The notes under the pieces were generated by a model that worked only from the letters and a program-made list of their open reading frames with translations, made no database searches and had not been told where the DNA came from. Position numbers and translations under genes: made by a program. Positions 26,514 to 35,318 of a stretch of DNA of 64,000 bases are shown piece after piece. Where the stretch lies: positions 166,849-230,848 of the forward strand of contig JBEIGE010000001.1 in the NCBI GenBank assembly GCA_040382055.1, given 5' to 3'. How positions within the stretch are numbered: the first letter of the stretch is position 1; every line of letters begins with the position of its first letter. This stretch comes from JBEIGE01 sp040382055 (GTDB lineage Bacteria; Pseudomonadota; Gammaproteobacteria; Burkholderiales; Burkholderiaceae_C).

Positions 26514-28553
26514 ATGCTGTATCCACAAGAATTTGATGTCATCGTTGTTGGTGGCGGCCATGCCGGCACCGAGGCCGCGCTGGCGGCGGCACGCATGGGC
26601 TGCAAAACCCTGCTGCTGAGCCACAACATTGAGACGCTGGGTCAGATGAGCTGCAACCCGTCGATAGGCGGCATTGGCAAAGGCCATCTGGTCAAAGAGG
26701 TCGATGCACTTGGCGGCGCCATGGCGCTGGCCACCGACGAGGGGGGCATACAGTTCCGTATTCTCAACAGTTCCAAGGGTCCTGCCGTGCGCGCGACCCG
26801 GGCGCAGGCCGACCGCATTTTGTACAAAGCCGCAATCCGCCGCATGCTCGAAAACCAGCCCAATCTTTGGCTGTTCCAGCAGGCGGTGGATGACCTGATG
26901 GTCGAGGGTGATCGGGTGGTGGGTGCTGTAACGCAGGTAGGCGTGAAGTTCCGCAGCAGGACCGTGGTGCTGACGGCTGGCACTTTTTTGGACGGCAAGA
27001 TCCACGTAGGCCTGAACAATTACGCGGCGGGCAGGGCGGGCGATCCACCGGCTTCCAGCTTGTCAGCCCGGCTCAAAGAGCTCAAGCTGCCGCAAGGACG
27101 CCTGAAGACCGGTACGCCACCCCGACTCGATGGCCGAAGCATTGACTTCCAAAAATGCCTGGAGCAACCGGGCGACGGCATGCCCGGCGGCATGGGGGAC
27201 AAGGTTCCTGTTTTCAGCACCATGGGCAAAGCGGACATGCACCCGCGGCAAATCTCGTGTTGGATTACGCACACCAACGCACGCACGCATGACATCATCC
27301 GCAGTGGCTTTGAGCGCAGCCCGATGTTTACCGGTGTGATTGAGGGCGTGGGCCCGCGTTACTGCCCCAGCGTGGAAGACAAGGTCAATCGTTTTGCCGA
27401 CAAAGACAGCCATCAGATTTTTCTTGAGCCCGAAGGCCTGACCACCCACGAGTTCTACCCCAACGGCATATCAACCAGCCTGCCGTTTGATATTCAGCTC
27501 GCGCTGGTCCGCTCCATGGCCGGGCTGGAGAACGCCCACATTCTTCGACCTGGCTATGCAATTGAGTACGACTATTTTGATCCGCGTGAACTCAAAACCA
27601 GCTTTGAGACCCGCGCCATTGCCGGTTTGTTTTTTGCCGGCCAGATCAACGGCACTACTGGTTATGAAGAGGCGGCAGCACAGGGTCTGTTTGCGGGCAC
27701 CAATGCGGCACTTCAGTGCCGCGACCAGGCCTCCTGGTTGCCCCGTCGCGATGAGGCTTACCTGGGTGTACTGGTGGATGACCTCATCACCAAAGGCGTG
27801 ACTGAGCCCTACCGCATGTTCACCAGCCGCGCTGAGTTTCGCTTGCAGCTGCGCGAAGACAATGCCGACCTGCGCCTGACCGAGGTTGGCCGGCAAATGG
27901 GTCTGGTGGATGACTCCCGCTGGGACGTGTTTTGCCGCAAGCGCGACGCTGTTTCACGTGAAACAGAGCGCCTCAAATCGACCTGGGTCAACCCACGCAA
28001 CCTGGATCAGGCCGACGCTGAGCGGGTGTTGGGCAAGGCCATTGACCATGAGTACAACCTGTTCGATTTGCTGCGTCGCCCCGATGTCACTTATGCCGGC
28101 CTGATGTCCATGGATGCAGGCAGGTTGGCGTGTGCCGATGTTTCGCCTGAAACCCTGGGCGATTTAAGTGCGCCGGTGATTGAGCAGGTTGAAATTGCCG
28201 CAAAGTATTCGGGTTACATTGATCGCCAGCGCGATGAGGTGCGGCGAGCCGAGCATTTTGAGGGCCTTAAATTACCGCCAGACTTGGACTATGCCCAGGT
28301 TCACGCCTTGTCCATGGAGGCCCGGCAGAAACTGGCCAAGCACAGACCGGAAACCCTGGGCCTGGCCTCGCGCATTTCCGGCATCACGCCGGCCAGCATC
28401 TCCCTGCTGATGATCCACCTCAAGAAAGGTGGCTTTAAGGGTTTTGCACCACTGGCTGAAATGTCTCAGGCCGCTCAGACAGACGTGCCGCCTAATGAAG
28501 AACAGGGCAAGGAAGACCAAGGCCAGCCTGTCGCAAGCGCCCTGGGCGCATGA
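26514..28553 (+). CDS. mnmG: tRNA uridine-5-carboxymethylaminomethyl modification enzyme MnmG (GidA)
   Basis: This FAD-dependent enzyme works with MnmE to modify U34 of several tRNAs. The dinucleotide-binding motif is V-V-G-G-G-H-A-G-T-E-A at residues 9-19. Other family landmarks are S-C-N-P-S-I-G-G-I-G-K-G-H, the P-R-Y-C-P-S segment and the insertion-domain E-L-K-T-S-F-E-T-R. Its 679 residues exceed the usual ~630 owing to a ~30-residue polar C-terminal tail. It overlaps rsmG by 4 bp, the classic gidA-gidB order, and contains a perfect parS site in its coding sequence. Confidence 0.97.
   Translation: MLYPQEFDVIVVGGGHAGTEAALAAARMGCKTLLLSHNIETLGQMSCNPSIGGIGKGHLVKEVDALGGAMALATDEGGIQFRILNSSKGPAVRATRAQADRILYKAAIRRMLENQPNLWLFQQAVDDLMVEGDRVVGAVTQVGVKFRSRTVVLTAGTFLDGKIHVGLNNYAAGRAGDPPASSLSARLKELKLPQGRLKTGTPPRLDGRSIDFQKCLEQPGDGMPGGMGDKVPVFSTMGKADMHPRQISCWITHTNARTHDIIRSGFERSPMFTGVIEGVGPRYCPSVEDKVNRFADKDSHQIFLEPEGLTTHEFYPNGISTSLPFDIQLALVRSMAGLENAHILRPGYAIEYDYFDPRELKTSFETRAIAGLFFAGQINGTTGYEEAAAQGLFAGTNAALQCRDQASWLPRRDEAYLGVLVDDLITKGVTEPYRMFTSRAEFRLQLREDNADLRLTEVGRQMGLVDDSRWDVFCRKRDAVSRETERLKSTWVNPRNLDQADAERVLGKAIDHEYNLFDLLRRPDVTYAGLMSMDAGRLACADVSPETLGDLSAPVIEQVEIAAKYSGYIDRQRDEVRRAEHFEGLKLPPDLDYAQVHALSMEARQKLAKHRPETLGLASRISGITPASISLLMIHLKKGGFKGFAPLAEMSQAAQTDVPPNEEQGKEDQGQPVASALGA
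27950..27965. promoter_or_regulatory. parS site (perfect), inside mnmG
   Basis: The sequence TGTTTCACGTGAAACA is a perfect 16-bp palindrome identical to the bacterial ParB-binding consensus. It codes for part of MnmG (V-S-R-E-T) without disturbing the frame. It lies 2.3 kb from parA and 3.8 kb from parB, as expected for an origin-proximal centromere. Confidence 0.93.
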
Positions 28554-29245
28554 GCGAAGCCTTGTCGAAAGCCCTGGGCCTGGGGCTTGAGCGGCTGGGT
28601 CTGGTCTTATCGCCCGCACAAATCCGCCAGCTGCTTGACTACCTTGCTTTGCTTCAGAAGTGGAGCAAGGTGTACAACCTGACGTCCGTTCGCGACCCTG
28701 CAGACATGCTGACCCACCATGTGCTCGATAGTCTGGCGGTCATTGCACCTTTGAAAAAGCAATTGGCCAAGCTGGCCGAGCGGGGTGATGGGGGCACGGA
28801 TGTGCCTGTTCGCCTGCTGGACGTGGGCTCGGGTGCAGGTTTGCCGGGCGCGGTGATTGCCATTTGTTGTCCCGAGCTTGATGTTAGCTGTGTCGATACG
28901 GTGTCAAAAAAAGCAGCGTTTATCCAGCAAGCCGCGATGACCCTCGCGCTGCCAAATTTGCATGGTATTCATGCCCGGGTCGAGAACCTGTGCGAACCTG
29001 GCGGCCTGGCACCCTTTGATGTGGTGTGCTCGCGTGCTTTTGCGTCCTTGGCCGACTTCACCCGTTGGTCCAAGACGGCTCTTGCAGAACGTGGCGTTTG
29101 GCTGGGCATGAAAGGCAAGCACCCTGCAGATGAGATGGCTGCTTTGCCACCGGATGTGCAGGTGTTTCACGTGGAACAACTGAACGTGCCGGGGCTGGAT
29201 GCCGAGCGGTGCATTGTGTGGATGCGGTCTGTTGTGGGTGCTTAG
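28550..29245 (+). CDS. rsmG: 16S rRNA (guanine527-N7)-methyltransferase RsmG (GidB)
   Basis: This SAM-dependent methyltransferase modifies G527 of 16S rRNA; loss gives low-level streptomycin resistance. The SAM motif is L-L-D-V-G-S-G-A-G-L-P-G near residue 90, followed by D-T-V-S-K-K and the C-S-R-A-F-A-S-L motif typical of GidB. At 231 residues the length is normal. It is coupled to mnmG. A parS variant lies near its 3' end (29163-29178). Confidence 0.96.
   Translation: MSEALSKALGLGLERLGLVLSPAQIRQLLDYLALLQKWSKVYNLTSVRDPADMLTHHVLDSLAVIAPLKKQLAKLAERGDGGTDVPVRLLDVGSGAGLPGAVIAICCPELDVSCVDTVSKKAAFIQQAAMTLALPNLHGIHARVENLCEPGGLAPFDVVCSRAFASLADFTRWSKTALAERGVWLGMKGKHPADEMAALPPDVQVFHVEQLNVPGLDAERCIVWMRSVVGA
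29163..29178. promoter_or_regulatory. parS site (one variable-position change), inside rsmG
   Basis: TGTTTCACGTGGAACA differs from the perfect palindrome at one base. That position is variable in the known consensus TGTTNCACGTGAAACA when read on the other strand. It codes for the V-F-H-V-E-Q segment of RsmG, 1.2 kb from the perfect site. Confidence 0.85.
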
Positions 29246-29377
29246 CGACTGGTTCCCTGTCTATGGGGTTTGCCAGATTGGGCGTGTCAGTGCTGACACT
29301 CTCGTTTGATATCTTCTTTTTATGGCGAAGGCGTGGTTCGCCAGCCGCATGTTTTGGGCTCAATCACCAGTGGAGCT

Positions 29378-29473
29378 CAAGCAAGGCAGTGGCATGCGTC
29401 CCAAAGCGAGGTCCAGGGGGAGCCCGCAGGGCGGGGGACACGAGCGACGGCACGTATGCCACTGCCTTGCTTG
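29378..29473. repeat. Long imperfect inverted repeat (22-bp arms) downstream of rsmG
   Basis: The arms at 29378-29399 and 29452-29473 match over 22 bp with one mismatch (core GCAAGGCAGTGGCAT and its complement). The ~52-bp loop contains a second GC hairpin, CCCGC-AGG-GCGGG, at 29423-29435. It fills most of the 324-bp gap between rsmG and the LysE gene, where I see no gene. The shape suits a REP/BIME-like element or a strong RNA hairpin; several short open frames across it are artefacts of the symmetry. Confidence 0.75.
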
Positions 29474-29569
29474 CGATACAAAACCAAAACCCGACCCAAA
29501 AGCAAGTGCATAAACTCCCGCATAAAAAGGTAACGTAAACTCACACACCACTGCGAAAGAATTGAACCC

Positions 29570-30184
29570 ATGCTCGGCGTCACCGACTACGGCACCTTTG
29601 TCGTCACCATCATCGTTTTCTTGCTCATCCCCGGCCCGGGCAATCTTGCGCTGATTACCTCGACCAGCAAGGGCGGTATTGCGGGTGGCGTGGCGGCTAC
29701 CTTTGGGGTAATCCTTGGGGACCAGGTGTTAATGTGGTCTGCCCTGGCGGGTCTGGCGGCGTTGCTGGCCGCTTACCCGCAGGCTTTCCAGGCGGTGCAG
29801 TGGTTGGGTGCGGTCTATCTGGCGTGGCTGGGTTTCAAAATGCTCACGGCCAAGCCTGGCTCTGCGCCAGCCATCAACATCAAGCCCCGGCATTACTTGC
29901 GCCAAGCCATGGTCATTACCTTGCTCAACCCCAAGGCCATTTTGTTTTATATGGCTTTTTTCCCCTTGTTTGTTGATCCCGGGCGTCAGCAGGGGCTGGT
30001 CACCTACGGATTTATGGCGCTGACCATTGGGGCGCTTACTTTTCTGTATGGTCTTATCGCCACACTGCTCACGCATTTTTTAGCCGAAAAAGCCCGGGCC
30101 ACGCCCCGTGTCTCCCAGCTGCTTGAAAAAGTGGCCGGTCTGTTTCTGATCGGCTTTGGCATCAAACTGGTGGCATCACGCTAA
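29570..30184 (+). CDS. LysE/RhtB family amino-acid exporter
   Basis: This inner-membrane exporter has 204 residues and about six helices. The family start is recognised: P-G-P-G-N-L-A-L-I near residue 20, G-x-x-x-G-D-Q-V-L-M, the Y-L-A-W-L-G-F-K-M-L motif and L-L-N-P-K-A-I-L-F. Members export basic amino acids, homoserine/threonine or leucine; the substrate here is not defined. It lies between rsmG and parA but is unlikely to relate to segregation. Confidence 0.93.
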   Translation: MLGVTDYGTFVVTIIVFLLIPGPGNLALITSTSKGGIAGGVAATFGVILGDQVLMWSALAGLAALLAAYPQAFQAVQWLGAVYLAWLGFKMLTAKPGSAPAINIKPRHYLRQAMVITLLNPKAILFYMAFFPLFVDPGRQQGLVTYGFMALTIGALTFLYGLIATLLTHFLAEKARATPRVSQLLEKVAGLFLIGFGIKLVASR

Positions 30185-30195
30185 AGCATCTGCAC

Positions 30196-30211
30196 GGCTT
30201 CACGTGAAACA
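30196..30211. promoter_or_regulatory. parS-like site upstream of parA (14/16)
   Basis: GGCTTCACGTGAAACA matches the parS palindrome at 14 of 16 positions, with changes only in the left arm. It lies 47 bp upstream of parA, so ParB bound here could also influence parAB transcription. Confidence 0.7.
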
Positions 30212-30257
30212 CAGCCCCACACCGCTATCAACCTCACCCCCACCCTAAAAAGCGCTC

Positions 30258-31046
30258 ATGGCCAAAATATTTTGTATTGCTAATCAAAAAGGTGGCGTCG
30301 GTAAAACCACGACCACCGTCAACCTGGCGGCTGGCTTGGCCAAGGTTGGTCAGCGGGTGTTGATGGTCGATCTCGATCCCCAGGGCAACGCCACCATGGG
30401 CTCGGGCGTGGACAAACGCAAACTCGAGCTCACCATTTATGACGTCTTGCTGGAGTCGGCCTCCATTGCCGAGGCGCGGGTGAAAAGTGACAAGCTTATC
30501 GAAGGCGGCTGCGGCTATGACGTGTTGGGTGCCAACCGGGAGCTTGCTGGTGCCGAAGTGGAGCTGGTCGATGTTGAGCGGCGGGAAAAACGCCTGAAAG
30601 CGGCGATCAACGAGGTGGCGGCGGATTACGACTTTGTCCTCATTGACTGCCCACCCTCCTTGTCCATGCTCACCCTCAATGGCTTGTGCTGCGCTCACGG
30701 CGTCATTGTTCCCATGCAGTGCGAGTACTTTGCCCTTGAAGGGCTGACCGATCTGGTCAACACCATCAAGCAAGTACATGCCAACCTGAACCCGGACTTG
30801 CAAGTCATTGGTTTGCTGCGTGTCATGTTTGACCCGCGCATCACCTTGCAACAGCAGGTCAGTGAGCAACTCAAGTCGCATTTTGGCGACAAGGTGTTCG
30901 ACACCGTCATTCCGCGCAATGTGCGTTTGGCCGAGGCACCCAGCTATGGCTTGCCGGGCGTGGTGTTTGACCCATCATCCAAAGGTGCGCAGGCCTTTAT
31001 TGCCTTTGCCCAGGAGATGGTGACGCGTATTACCGCCATGAAGTAA
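30258..31046 (+). CDS. parA: Chromosome partitioning ATPase ParA
   Basis: This deviant Walker A ATPase drives origin segregation with ParB-parS. The motif K-G-G-V-G-K-T-T-T (residues 11-19) includes the signature Lys of the ParA/MinD class. Walker A' is M-V-D-L-D-P-Q-G-N-A and Walker B is F-V-L-I-D-C-P-P-S. At 262 residues with no N-terminal HTH, it is the chromosomal (Soj) type. parB follows after one short hydrolase gene. Confidence 0.96.
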   Translation: MAKIFCIANQKGGVGKTTTTVNLAAGLAKVGQRVLMVDLDPQGNATMGSGVDKRKLELTIYDVLLESASIAEARVKSDKLIEGGCGYDVLGANRELAGAEVELVDVERREKRLKAAINEVAADYDFVLIDCPPSLSMLTLNGLCCAHGVIVPMQCEYFALEGLTDLVNTIKQVHANLNPDLQVIGLLRVMFDPRITLQQQVSEQLKSHFGDKVFDTVIPRNVRLAEAPSYGLPGVVFDPSSKGAQAFIAFAQEMVTRITAMK

Positions 31047-31060
31047 GCACCAAATCCCCA

Positions 31061-31120
31061 TAAAACCCTTATCAATAAACAACTATTTGCTCTATAAATA
31101 ATAGCAAGCAGGTTTTAAAT
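31061..31120 (-). repeat. Dispersed ~50-bp AT-rich repeat, copy 2
   Basis: Read on the minus strand it contains ATAGAGCAAATAGT, then TTGATAAGGGTTTTA, matching the pattern of the copies at 26301 and 49621. It fills the gap between parA and the hydrolase gene. Confidence 0.5.
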
Positions 31121-31125
31121 CCCAC

Positions 31126-31725
31126 TTGGCCTTGACTCCGTCCCATACCATTCTTATTCTGCCCGGCTGGCACAACCCCGGTCCCGAGCACTGGCAAACC
31201 CGCTGGGAACTGAGCCACGGCTATCAACGCGTGCAGCAGCACGACTGGGATCGCCCGCTGCGGGGTGACTGGCTGATCCAGCTCGAAGAATCGGTGCTGG
31301 CCAGTGCAAAGCCGGTGGTGCTGGTTGCACATAGCTTGGCGTGTATTCAGGTGGCCGCCTGGGCGGCGCATTCCCGCAACACCGACCGGATTCACGCGGC
31401 ATTGTTGGTGGCACCCAGTGATGTCGAGAGCGCACCGCTGCGCGAGCAACTGCCCGGCTGGAGTCCGATAGAGCGCCAAGCCCTGCCTTTTTCAAGCCGC
31501 ATGGTCGCCAGCCGCAATGACCCGTTTTGCAGTTTTGAGCGGGCTATCAGCCTGGCGCGGGACTGGGCCTGCCCGCTCACTGACGCCGGCAACGCGGGTC
31601 ACCTCAATGCCCAGGCCAATCTGGGCGACTGGCCTTTCGGCCACGGCTTGCTTTTGGCGCTGATGTCGCCAAAGCAGGCGTTGCCAGACACGCAAGCCGC
31701 AGACCGGATGACGTTGTCGAGCTGA
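31126..31725 (+). CDS. RBBP9/YdeN-type alpha/beta hydrolase
   Basis: This small serine hydrolase-like protein has ~199 residues. The start H-T-I-L-I-L-P-G-W-H-N-P-G-P-E-H-W is typical of the YdeN/RBBP9 family. The nucleophile elbow is A-H-S-L-A (Ser near residue 70), and the late G-N-A-G-H-L-N motif gives the catalytic His. The start is weak: TTG 31126 or TTG 31132, neither with a good ribosome-binding site, the upstream sequence being repeat. It sits between parA and parB. Its substrate is unknown. Confidence 0.85.
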   Translation: MALTPSHTILILPGWHNPGPEHWQTRWELSHGYQRVQQHDWDRPLRGDWLIQLEESVLASAKPVVLVAHSLACIQVAAWAAHSRNTDRIHAALLVAPSDVESAPLREQLPGWSPIERQALPFSSRMVASRNDPFCSFERAISLARDWACPLTDAGNAGHLNAQANLGDWPFGHGLLLALMSPKQALPDTQAADRMTLSS

Positions 31726-31760
31726 CAGCAGCCCGACATTCACACAACACAGGAGAAAAG

Positions 31761-32723
31761 ATGGTCACAAAAAAACCCAAAGGACTCGGTCGTGGTCTCG
31801 AAGCGCTGCTCGGGCCCACAGTAGATGAAACCGCGCAAAACAGCGCAGGCACAGCCAACCCAGGTTTGCCAGCCAGCTTGCGGCTCACCGACATGGTGCC
31901 GGGTATCTACCAGCCGCGGACCCGCATGGACGAAGGTGCTTTGTATGAGCTGGCCGAAAGCATCAAGATGCAAGGCATCATGCAGCCGATCCTGGTTCGT
32001 CAGCTCAGCGAGCTTGATGCAGCCAAACACCGGGCGGATGGAACCGCCAGACCGGTGTATGAAATCATTGCCGGTGAGCGCCGTTTCAGGGCGGCCAAGC
32101 TGGCCGGCTTGGACAGTGTGCCGGTGCTTGTGCGCGATGTGCCCGATCAGGCCGTAGCGGCCATGGCGCTGATCGAGAACATCCAGCGCGAAGACCTCAA
32201 CCCGCTGGAAGAGGCGCAAGGCCTGCATAGGCTGATCAAAGAGTTTGGGCTTACTCACGAAGCAGCCGCCCAGGCTGTGGGGCGCTCACGCAGTGCCGCC
32301 AGCAACCTGTTGCGTCTGCTTAATCTGGCAGATCCTGTGCAAACCATGCTGATGGCGGGCGACATTGACATGGGCCACGCCCGCGCCTTGTTGGCGCTGG
32401 ACCGAGCCACCCAGATCACCGCCGCCAACCAGATCAGCGCAAAAAAAATGTCGGTCCGTGAAGCTGAAAGTCTGGTCAAAAAGCTGGGCGCAGAGTTTGC
32501 ACTCACCTCCGTCAAGCCGAAAAAAGAGAAGTCGCGCGACCTCAAGCGGGTGGAAGAAGAGTTGTCCGATCTGCTCATGGCGGAGGTCGAGGTGCGCGTC
32601 AAGAAACGTGTGAAGCGCAATGGGCGCATCGAAGACATGGGCGAGCTGAGCATCCAGTTTGGCTCACTTGAAGAACTCAATGGCCTGATTGACAAGCTGC
32701 GCGCAACGGGCCGACCAGCTTGA
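31761..32723 (+). CDS. parB: Chromosome partitioning protein ParB
   Basis: This DNA-binding CTPase loads at parS and spreads along DNA. The N-terminal K-K-P-K-G-L-G-R-G-L-E-A-L motif stimulates ParA. The CTP-binding/N-engagement domain has G-E-R-R-F-R-A-A-K near residue 110. The helix-turn-helix lies at L-T-H-E-A-A-A-Q-A-V-G-R-S-R-S-A-A-S-N (about 165-185), and a C-terminal dimerisation domain ends the 320 residues. The ribosome-binding site AGGAGA precedes the ATG. Three candidate parS sites lie upstream. Confidence 0.96.
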   Translation: MVTKKPKGLGRGLEALLGPTVDETAQNSAGTANPGLPASLRLTDMVPGIYQPRTRMDEGALYELAESIKMQGIMQPILVRQLSELDAAKHRADGTARPVYEIIAGERRFRAAKLAGLDSVPVLVRDVPDQAVAAMALIENIQREDLNPLEEAQGLHRLIKEFGLTHEAAAQAVGRSRSAASNLLRLLNLADPVQTMLMAGDIDMGHARALLALDRATQITAANQISAKKMSVREAESLVKKLGAEFALTSVKPKKEKSRDLKRVEEELSDLLMAEVEVRVKKRVKRNGRIEDMGELSIQFGSLEELNGLIDKLRATGRPA

Positions 32724-32748
32724 AGTTGGTGCTTGCTCACGCCTATAA

Positions 32749-33474
32749 ATGCTTGCCGCTTTGATTTGGCCATTACCGGCCCTGGTGGTGTGGGGCTTGG
32801 CTTGGGCTTTATTTCTGGGTCTGGCTCATCTGGGTGTGAGCTTGGTTGTGGCCTTGCTTGCCGCCAGCTGTCTAGGTGTGGCCTTGAGTGTGCTGGGAAA
32901 ATCCAGCTGGCGCAGGCTCATCATCGCTGCAGGTTTTCCGCTGTCCCTCGCCATCTCGGGGGTGATGTCGGTATCGGCCTGGGTCTGGCTTTTGCCGCTG
33001 GCATTGCTGTTGTTGCTTTATCCGATCAATGCCTGGCGTGATGCGCCGCTATTTCCCACGCCCGAAAACGCCTTGCTGAACCTGCCCGATTACGCCCCCT
33101 TGCCGCCCGAGGTGCGCGTGCTTGATGCCGGCTGCGGGCTGGGCCATGGTCTGCAGGCCCTGCGTCTGGCATATCCGCTGGCCAAGCTTGAAGGCCTGGA
33201 GTGGAGCTGGCCCTTGCGCTGGCTGTGTGCCATGCGTTGCCCGTGGGCACAGGTGCGTCAAGGCGACATCTGGCAGGCGGACTGGTCAGTTTATACGCTG
33301 GTGTACTTGTTTCAGCGACCCGAGAGCATGCCGCTTGCCTTAGAGAAGGCCCGCAGGCAAATGCGCCCGGGCACCTGGCTGGTCAGTCTGGAGTTCGCCG
33401 TGCCGGGGGTAACACCCCACCACACCCTCAAGACCCCACAGGGCAGGTCGGTGTGGGTGTATCGGCATGGATGA
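32749..33474 (+). CDS. Membrane-anchored SAM-dependent methyltransferase
   Basis: The N-terminal ~95 residues form three or four hydrophobic helices. The soluble domain has a class I methyltransferase motif V-L-D-A-G-C-G-L-G-H-G near residue 125, then an acidic residue in G-L-E-W-S and a Q-G-D-I-W motif. It is possibly a small-molecule methyltransferase at the inner membrane; the substrate is unknown. It follows parB by 25 bp and may be in the same transcript. Confidence 0.8.
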   Translation: MLAALIWPLPALVVWGLAWALFLGLAHLGVSLVVALLAASCLGVALSVLGKSSWRRLIIAAGFPLSLAISGVMSVSAWVWLLPLALLLLLYPINAWRDAPLFPTPENALLNLPDYAPLPPEVRVLDAGCGLGHGLQALRLAYPLAKLEGLEWSWPLRWLCAMRCPWAQVRQGDIWQADWSVYTLVYLFQRPESMPLALEKARRQMRPGTWLVSLEFAVPGVTPHHTLKTPQGRSVWVYRHG

Positions 33475-33513
33475 AGTCAAAGACCCAGCCCACACAAGCC
33501 AGGGCGTGAAGCC

Positions 33514-34320
33514 CTACAAGGCATGAAGCCCGCCGTCCACCATCAAGGTGGTTGCGGTGATAAAGCTGGCTTCGTCGCTGGCCAGCCAGAGCACGGGCCA
33601 GGCAATCTCTAGCGGTGTGGCCCAGCGGCCCAGCAATGAGGTGGTTTGCCGCTCATGTTTAAGTTGTTCAATCGGCTTGCCCATGGCCCGTGCCTTTTTG
33701 AGGTGAAAGTCTGTGAGTGTTGAGCCCGGGCAAACAGCGTTGACGCGTATGCCGTGCCCAGCTTCTTCATGGGCCAGGGTACGGGTGAAGGCCAGCATGG
33801 CAGCCTTGCTGGCGTCATACAGGCCCATGTTCTTGCGGCCCTTGACGGCGTAGCACGAAGACACGTTGACAATGCTGGGCTGCCCGCCGCTGCTGTGGCT
33901 CAGGCGCAGCGCCGGCAGTGCAGCGCGGCACAGCGCTACCGAGCCCAAGAGGTTCACATCCAGCAGCGCCCGCCATTGCTCGTCGGTAGCGGTCTCAATG
34001 GCCTGGTTGATGCGCATGGCGGCGTTGTTCACCAGCACGTCCAGGTGGCCATGGGTTTGCACGGCCAGTCCCACGGCCTGAGGTGCGGTGGTGGGCTGCG
34101 CCACATCAGCGGCCAGGGTCGCCACCTGTGCCAGGGGAATCTGGCTGATGATGTGGCGACGTGTTTCCTCCAGAGCGCTGGCGTCCAGGTCCACCAAGGT
34201 GACAGCCGCACCTTCGGCACAGAACAGCGCCGCCGCGGCCGCGCCGATGCCAGCACCACCGCCGGTAATCAGTGCCGATTTGCCGGCCAAGCGACCAGGG
34301 GCATCAGTCGGCCTTGGCAC
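33514..34320 (-). CDS. Short-chain dehydrogenase/reductase (SDR)
   Basis: This NAD(P)-dependent Rossmann enzyme has T-G-G-G-A-G-I-G near the N-terminus, D-V-L-V-N-N-A-A, the catalytic Ser in V-N-V-S-S-C and Y-D-A-S-K (Tyr/Lys). Its C-terminus V-D-G-G-L-H-A-L is typical. No in-frame ATG fits: GTG 34320 or TTG 34290 (giving A-G-K-S-A-L-I-T-G-G) are the likely starts. It overlaps the Bug receptor end, so it is third in an operon with a Rieske oxygenase and the receptor, and may act as a cis-dihydrodiol dehydrogenase-type step. Confidence 0.86.
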   Translation of the reverse strand: MPRPTDAPGRLAGKSALITGGGAGIGAAAAALFCAEGAAVTLVDLDASALEETRRHIISQIPLAQVATLAADVAQPTTAPQAVGLAVQTHGHLDVLVNNAAMRINQAIETATDEQWRALLDVNLLGSVALCRAALPALRLSHSSGGQPSIVNVSSCYAVKGRKNMGLYDASKAAMLAFTRTLAHEEAGHGIRVNAVCPGSTLTDFHLKKARAMGKPIEQLKHERQTTSLLGRWATPLEIAWPVLWLASDEASFITATTLMVDGGLHAL

Positions 34321-35296
34321 CGGTGGCCTTGATGACTTTGCCCCAGCGGGGAATCTCACTGCGGATCCAGGCGCCAAATTGCTCGGGCGTGCCGCCGACC
34401 AGCTCAAACTCCATGGCCAGCAGCCGATCACGAAACTCGGGCTGCGCCAGAATTTTCACCACTTCGCGGTGGTAGCGGTCAATGATGGGGCGCGGTGTCC
34501 CGCCTGTGGTGAGAAGCCCGATCCACGACGTGGCCAGAAAATCCGGGTAGCCCAGCTCGATCATGGTGGGTACTTGCGGCGTAGAGGAAAAACGCCGTTG
34601 GCCGCTGGAGGCGATCAGCCGCAGGCGGCCCTCTTTGGCAAACTGCTGCACATTGCCCGGCACCAGAAAGGCGGCCTGCACATTGCCGGCAATCAGGTCG
34701 GTCACAGCCGGGCCCGCACCGCGATACGGAATGTGCGTGATGAATACACCAGCTGCGGTTTTAAGCATTTCCATGGTGAGGTGGGAAGCACTGCCCACCG
34801 CAACCGAGGCATAAGACAGCTTGCCCGGTTGGGCTTTGGCCCGTGCCACCAGGTCAGCCACACTCTGGATGCCGGTTGCCGGGTTGACAGCCAGGTATTG
34901 GGCGGCCGTCACCATGAGGGAAATAGGGGCCAGGTCGCGCAGGGGGTCATAGGGCATGCTGTCGAACAGCCCCACATTGATGGCCAGCGGGCCGTTGTAG
35001 CCAATCAACAGGGTGTGGCCATCCGGCGCGGCCTTGGCCACCATGTCTGCACCGATATTGCCGCCAGCCCCAGGCCTGTTTTCCACAATCACCGGCTGCC
35101 CCAAGGCTTCTTGCAGCTTGGGTGCGAGCATGCGTGCCAGCACATCGTTGGTGCTGCCCACAATCGGGACAATGATACGCACCGGCTTGCTCGGCGCCCA
35201 CTCCGGGGTAGTGGTCTGGGCGTGTACCTGAATCTGGGCGGATGCGGCCAATGCCAGGCCGGTTGCCAGCTTCAGCCATGTTCTTCTGGATGTCAT
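34304..35296 (-). CDS. Bug-type TTT substrate-binding protein (second copy)
   Basis: This periplasmic receptor has a twin-Arg-containing signal (M-T-S-R-R-T-W-L-K-L-A-T-G), mature start near A-Q-T-T-T-P-E-W, and the Bug motifs K-P-V-R-I-I-V-P, G-Q-P-V-I-V-E-N-R-P-G-A-G-G, A-P-D-G-H-T-L and H-I-P-Y-R-G-A-G-P. It has 330 residues, and no TctA/TctB partner is near. It sits between the Rieske oxygenase gene (22 bp upstream) and the SDR, which makes an aromatic acid ligand likely. Confidence 0.93.
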   Translation of the reverse strand: MTSRRTWLKLATGLALAASAQIQVHAQTTTPEWAPSKPVRIIVPIVGSTNDVLARMLAPKLQEALGQPVIVENRPGAGGNIGADMVAKAAPDGHTLLIGYNGPLAINVGLFDSMPYDPLRDLAPISLMVTAAQYLAVNPATGIQSVADLVARAKAQPGKLSYASVAVGSASHLTMEMLKTAAGVFITHIPYRGAGPAVTDLIAGNVQAAFLVPGNVQQFAKEGRLRLIASSGQRRFSSTPQVPTMIELGYPDFLATSWIGLLTTGGTPRPIIDRYHREVVKILAQPEFRDRLLAMEFELVGGTPEQFGAWIRSEIPRWGKVIKATGAKAD

Positions 35297-35318
35297 GTGA
35301 TTCTCCTGAGGTCTCGCA

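Noticed and set aside
29209..29583. Several short frames around the inverted repeat
   Set aside because: They are products of the palindromic sequence on both strands and lack start signals or families.
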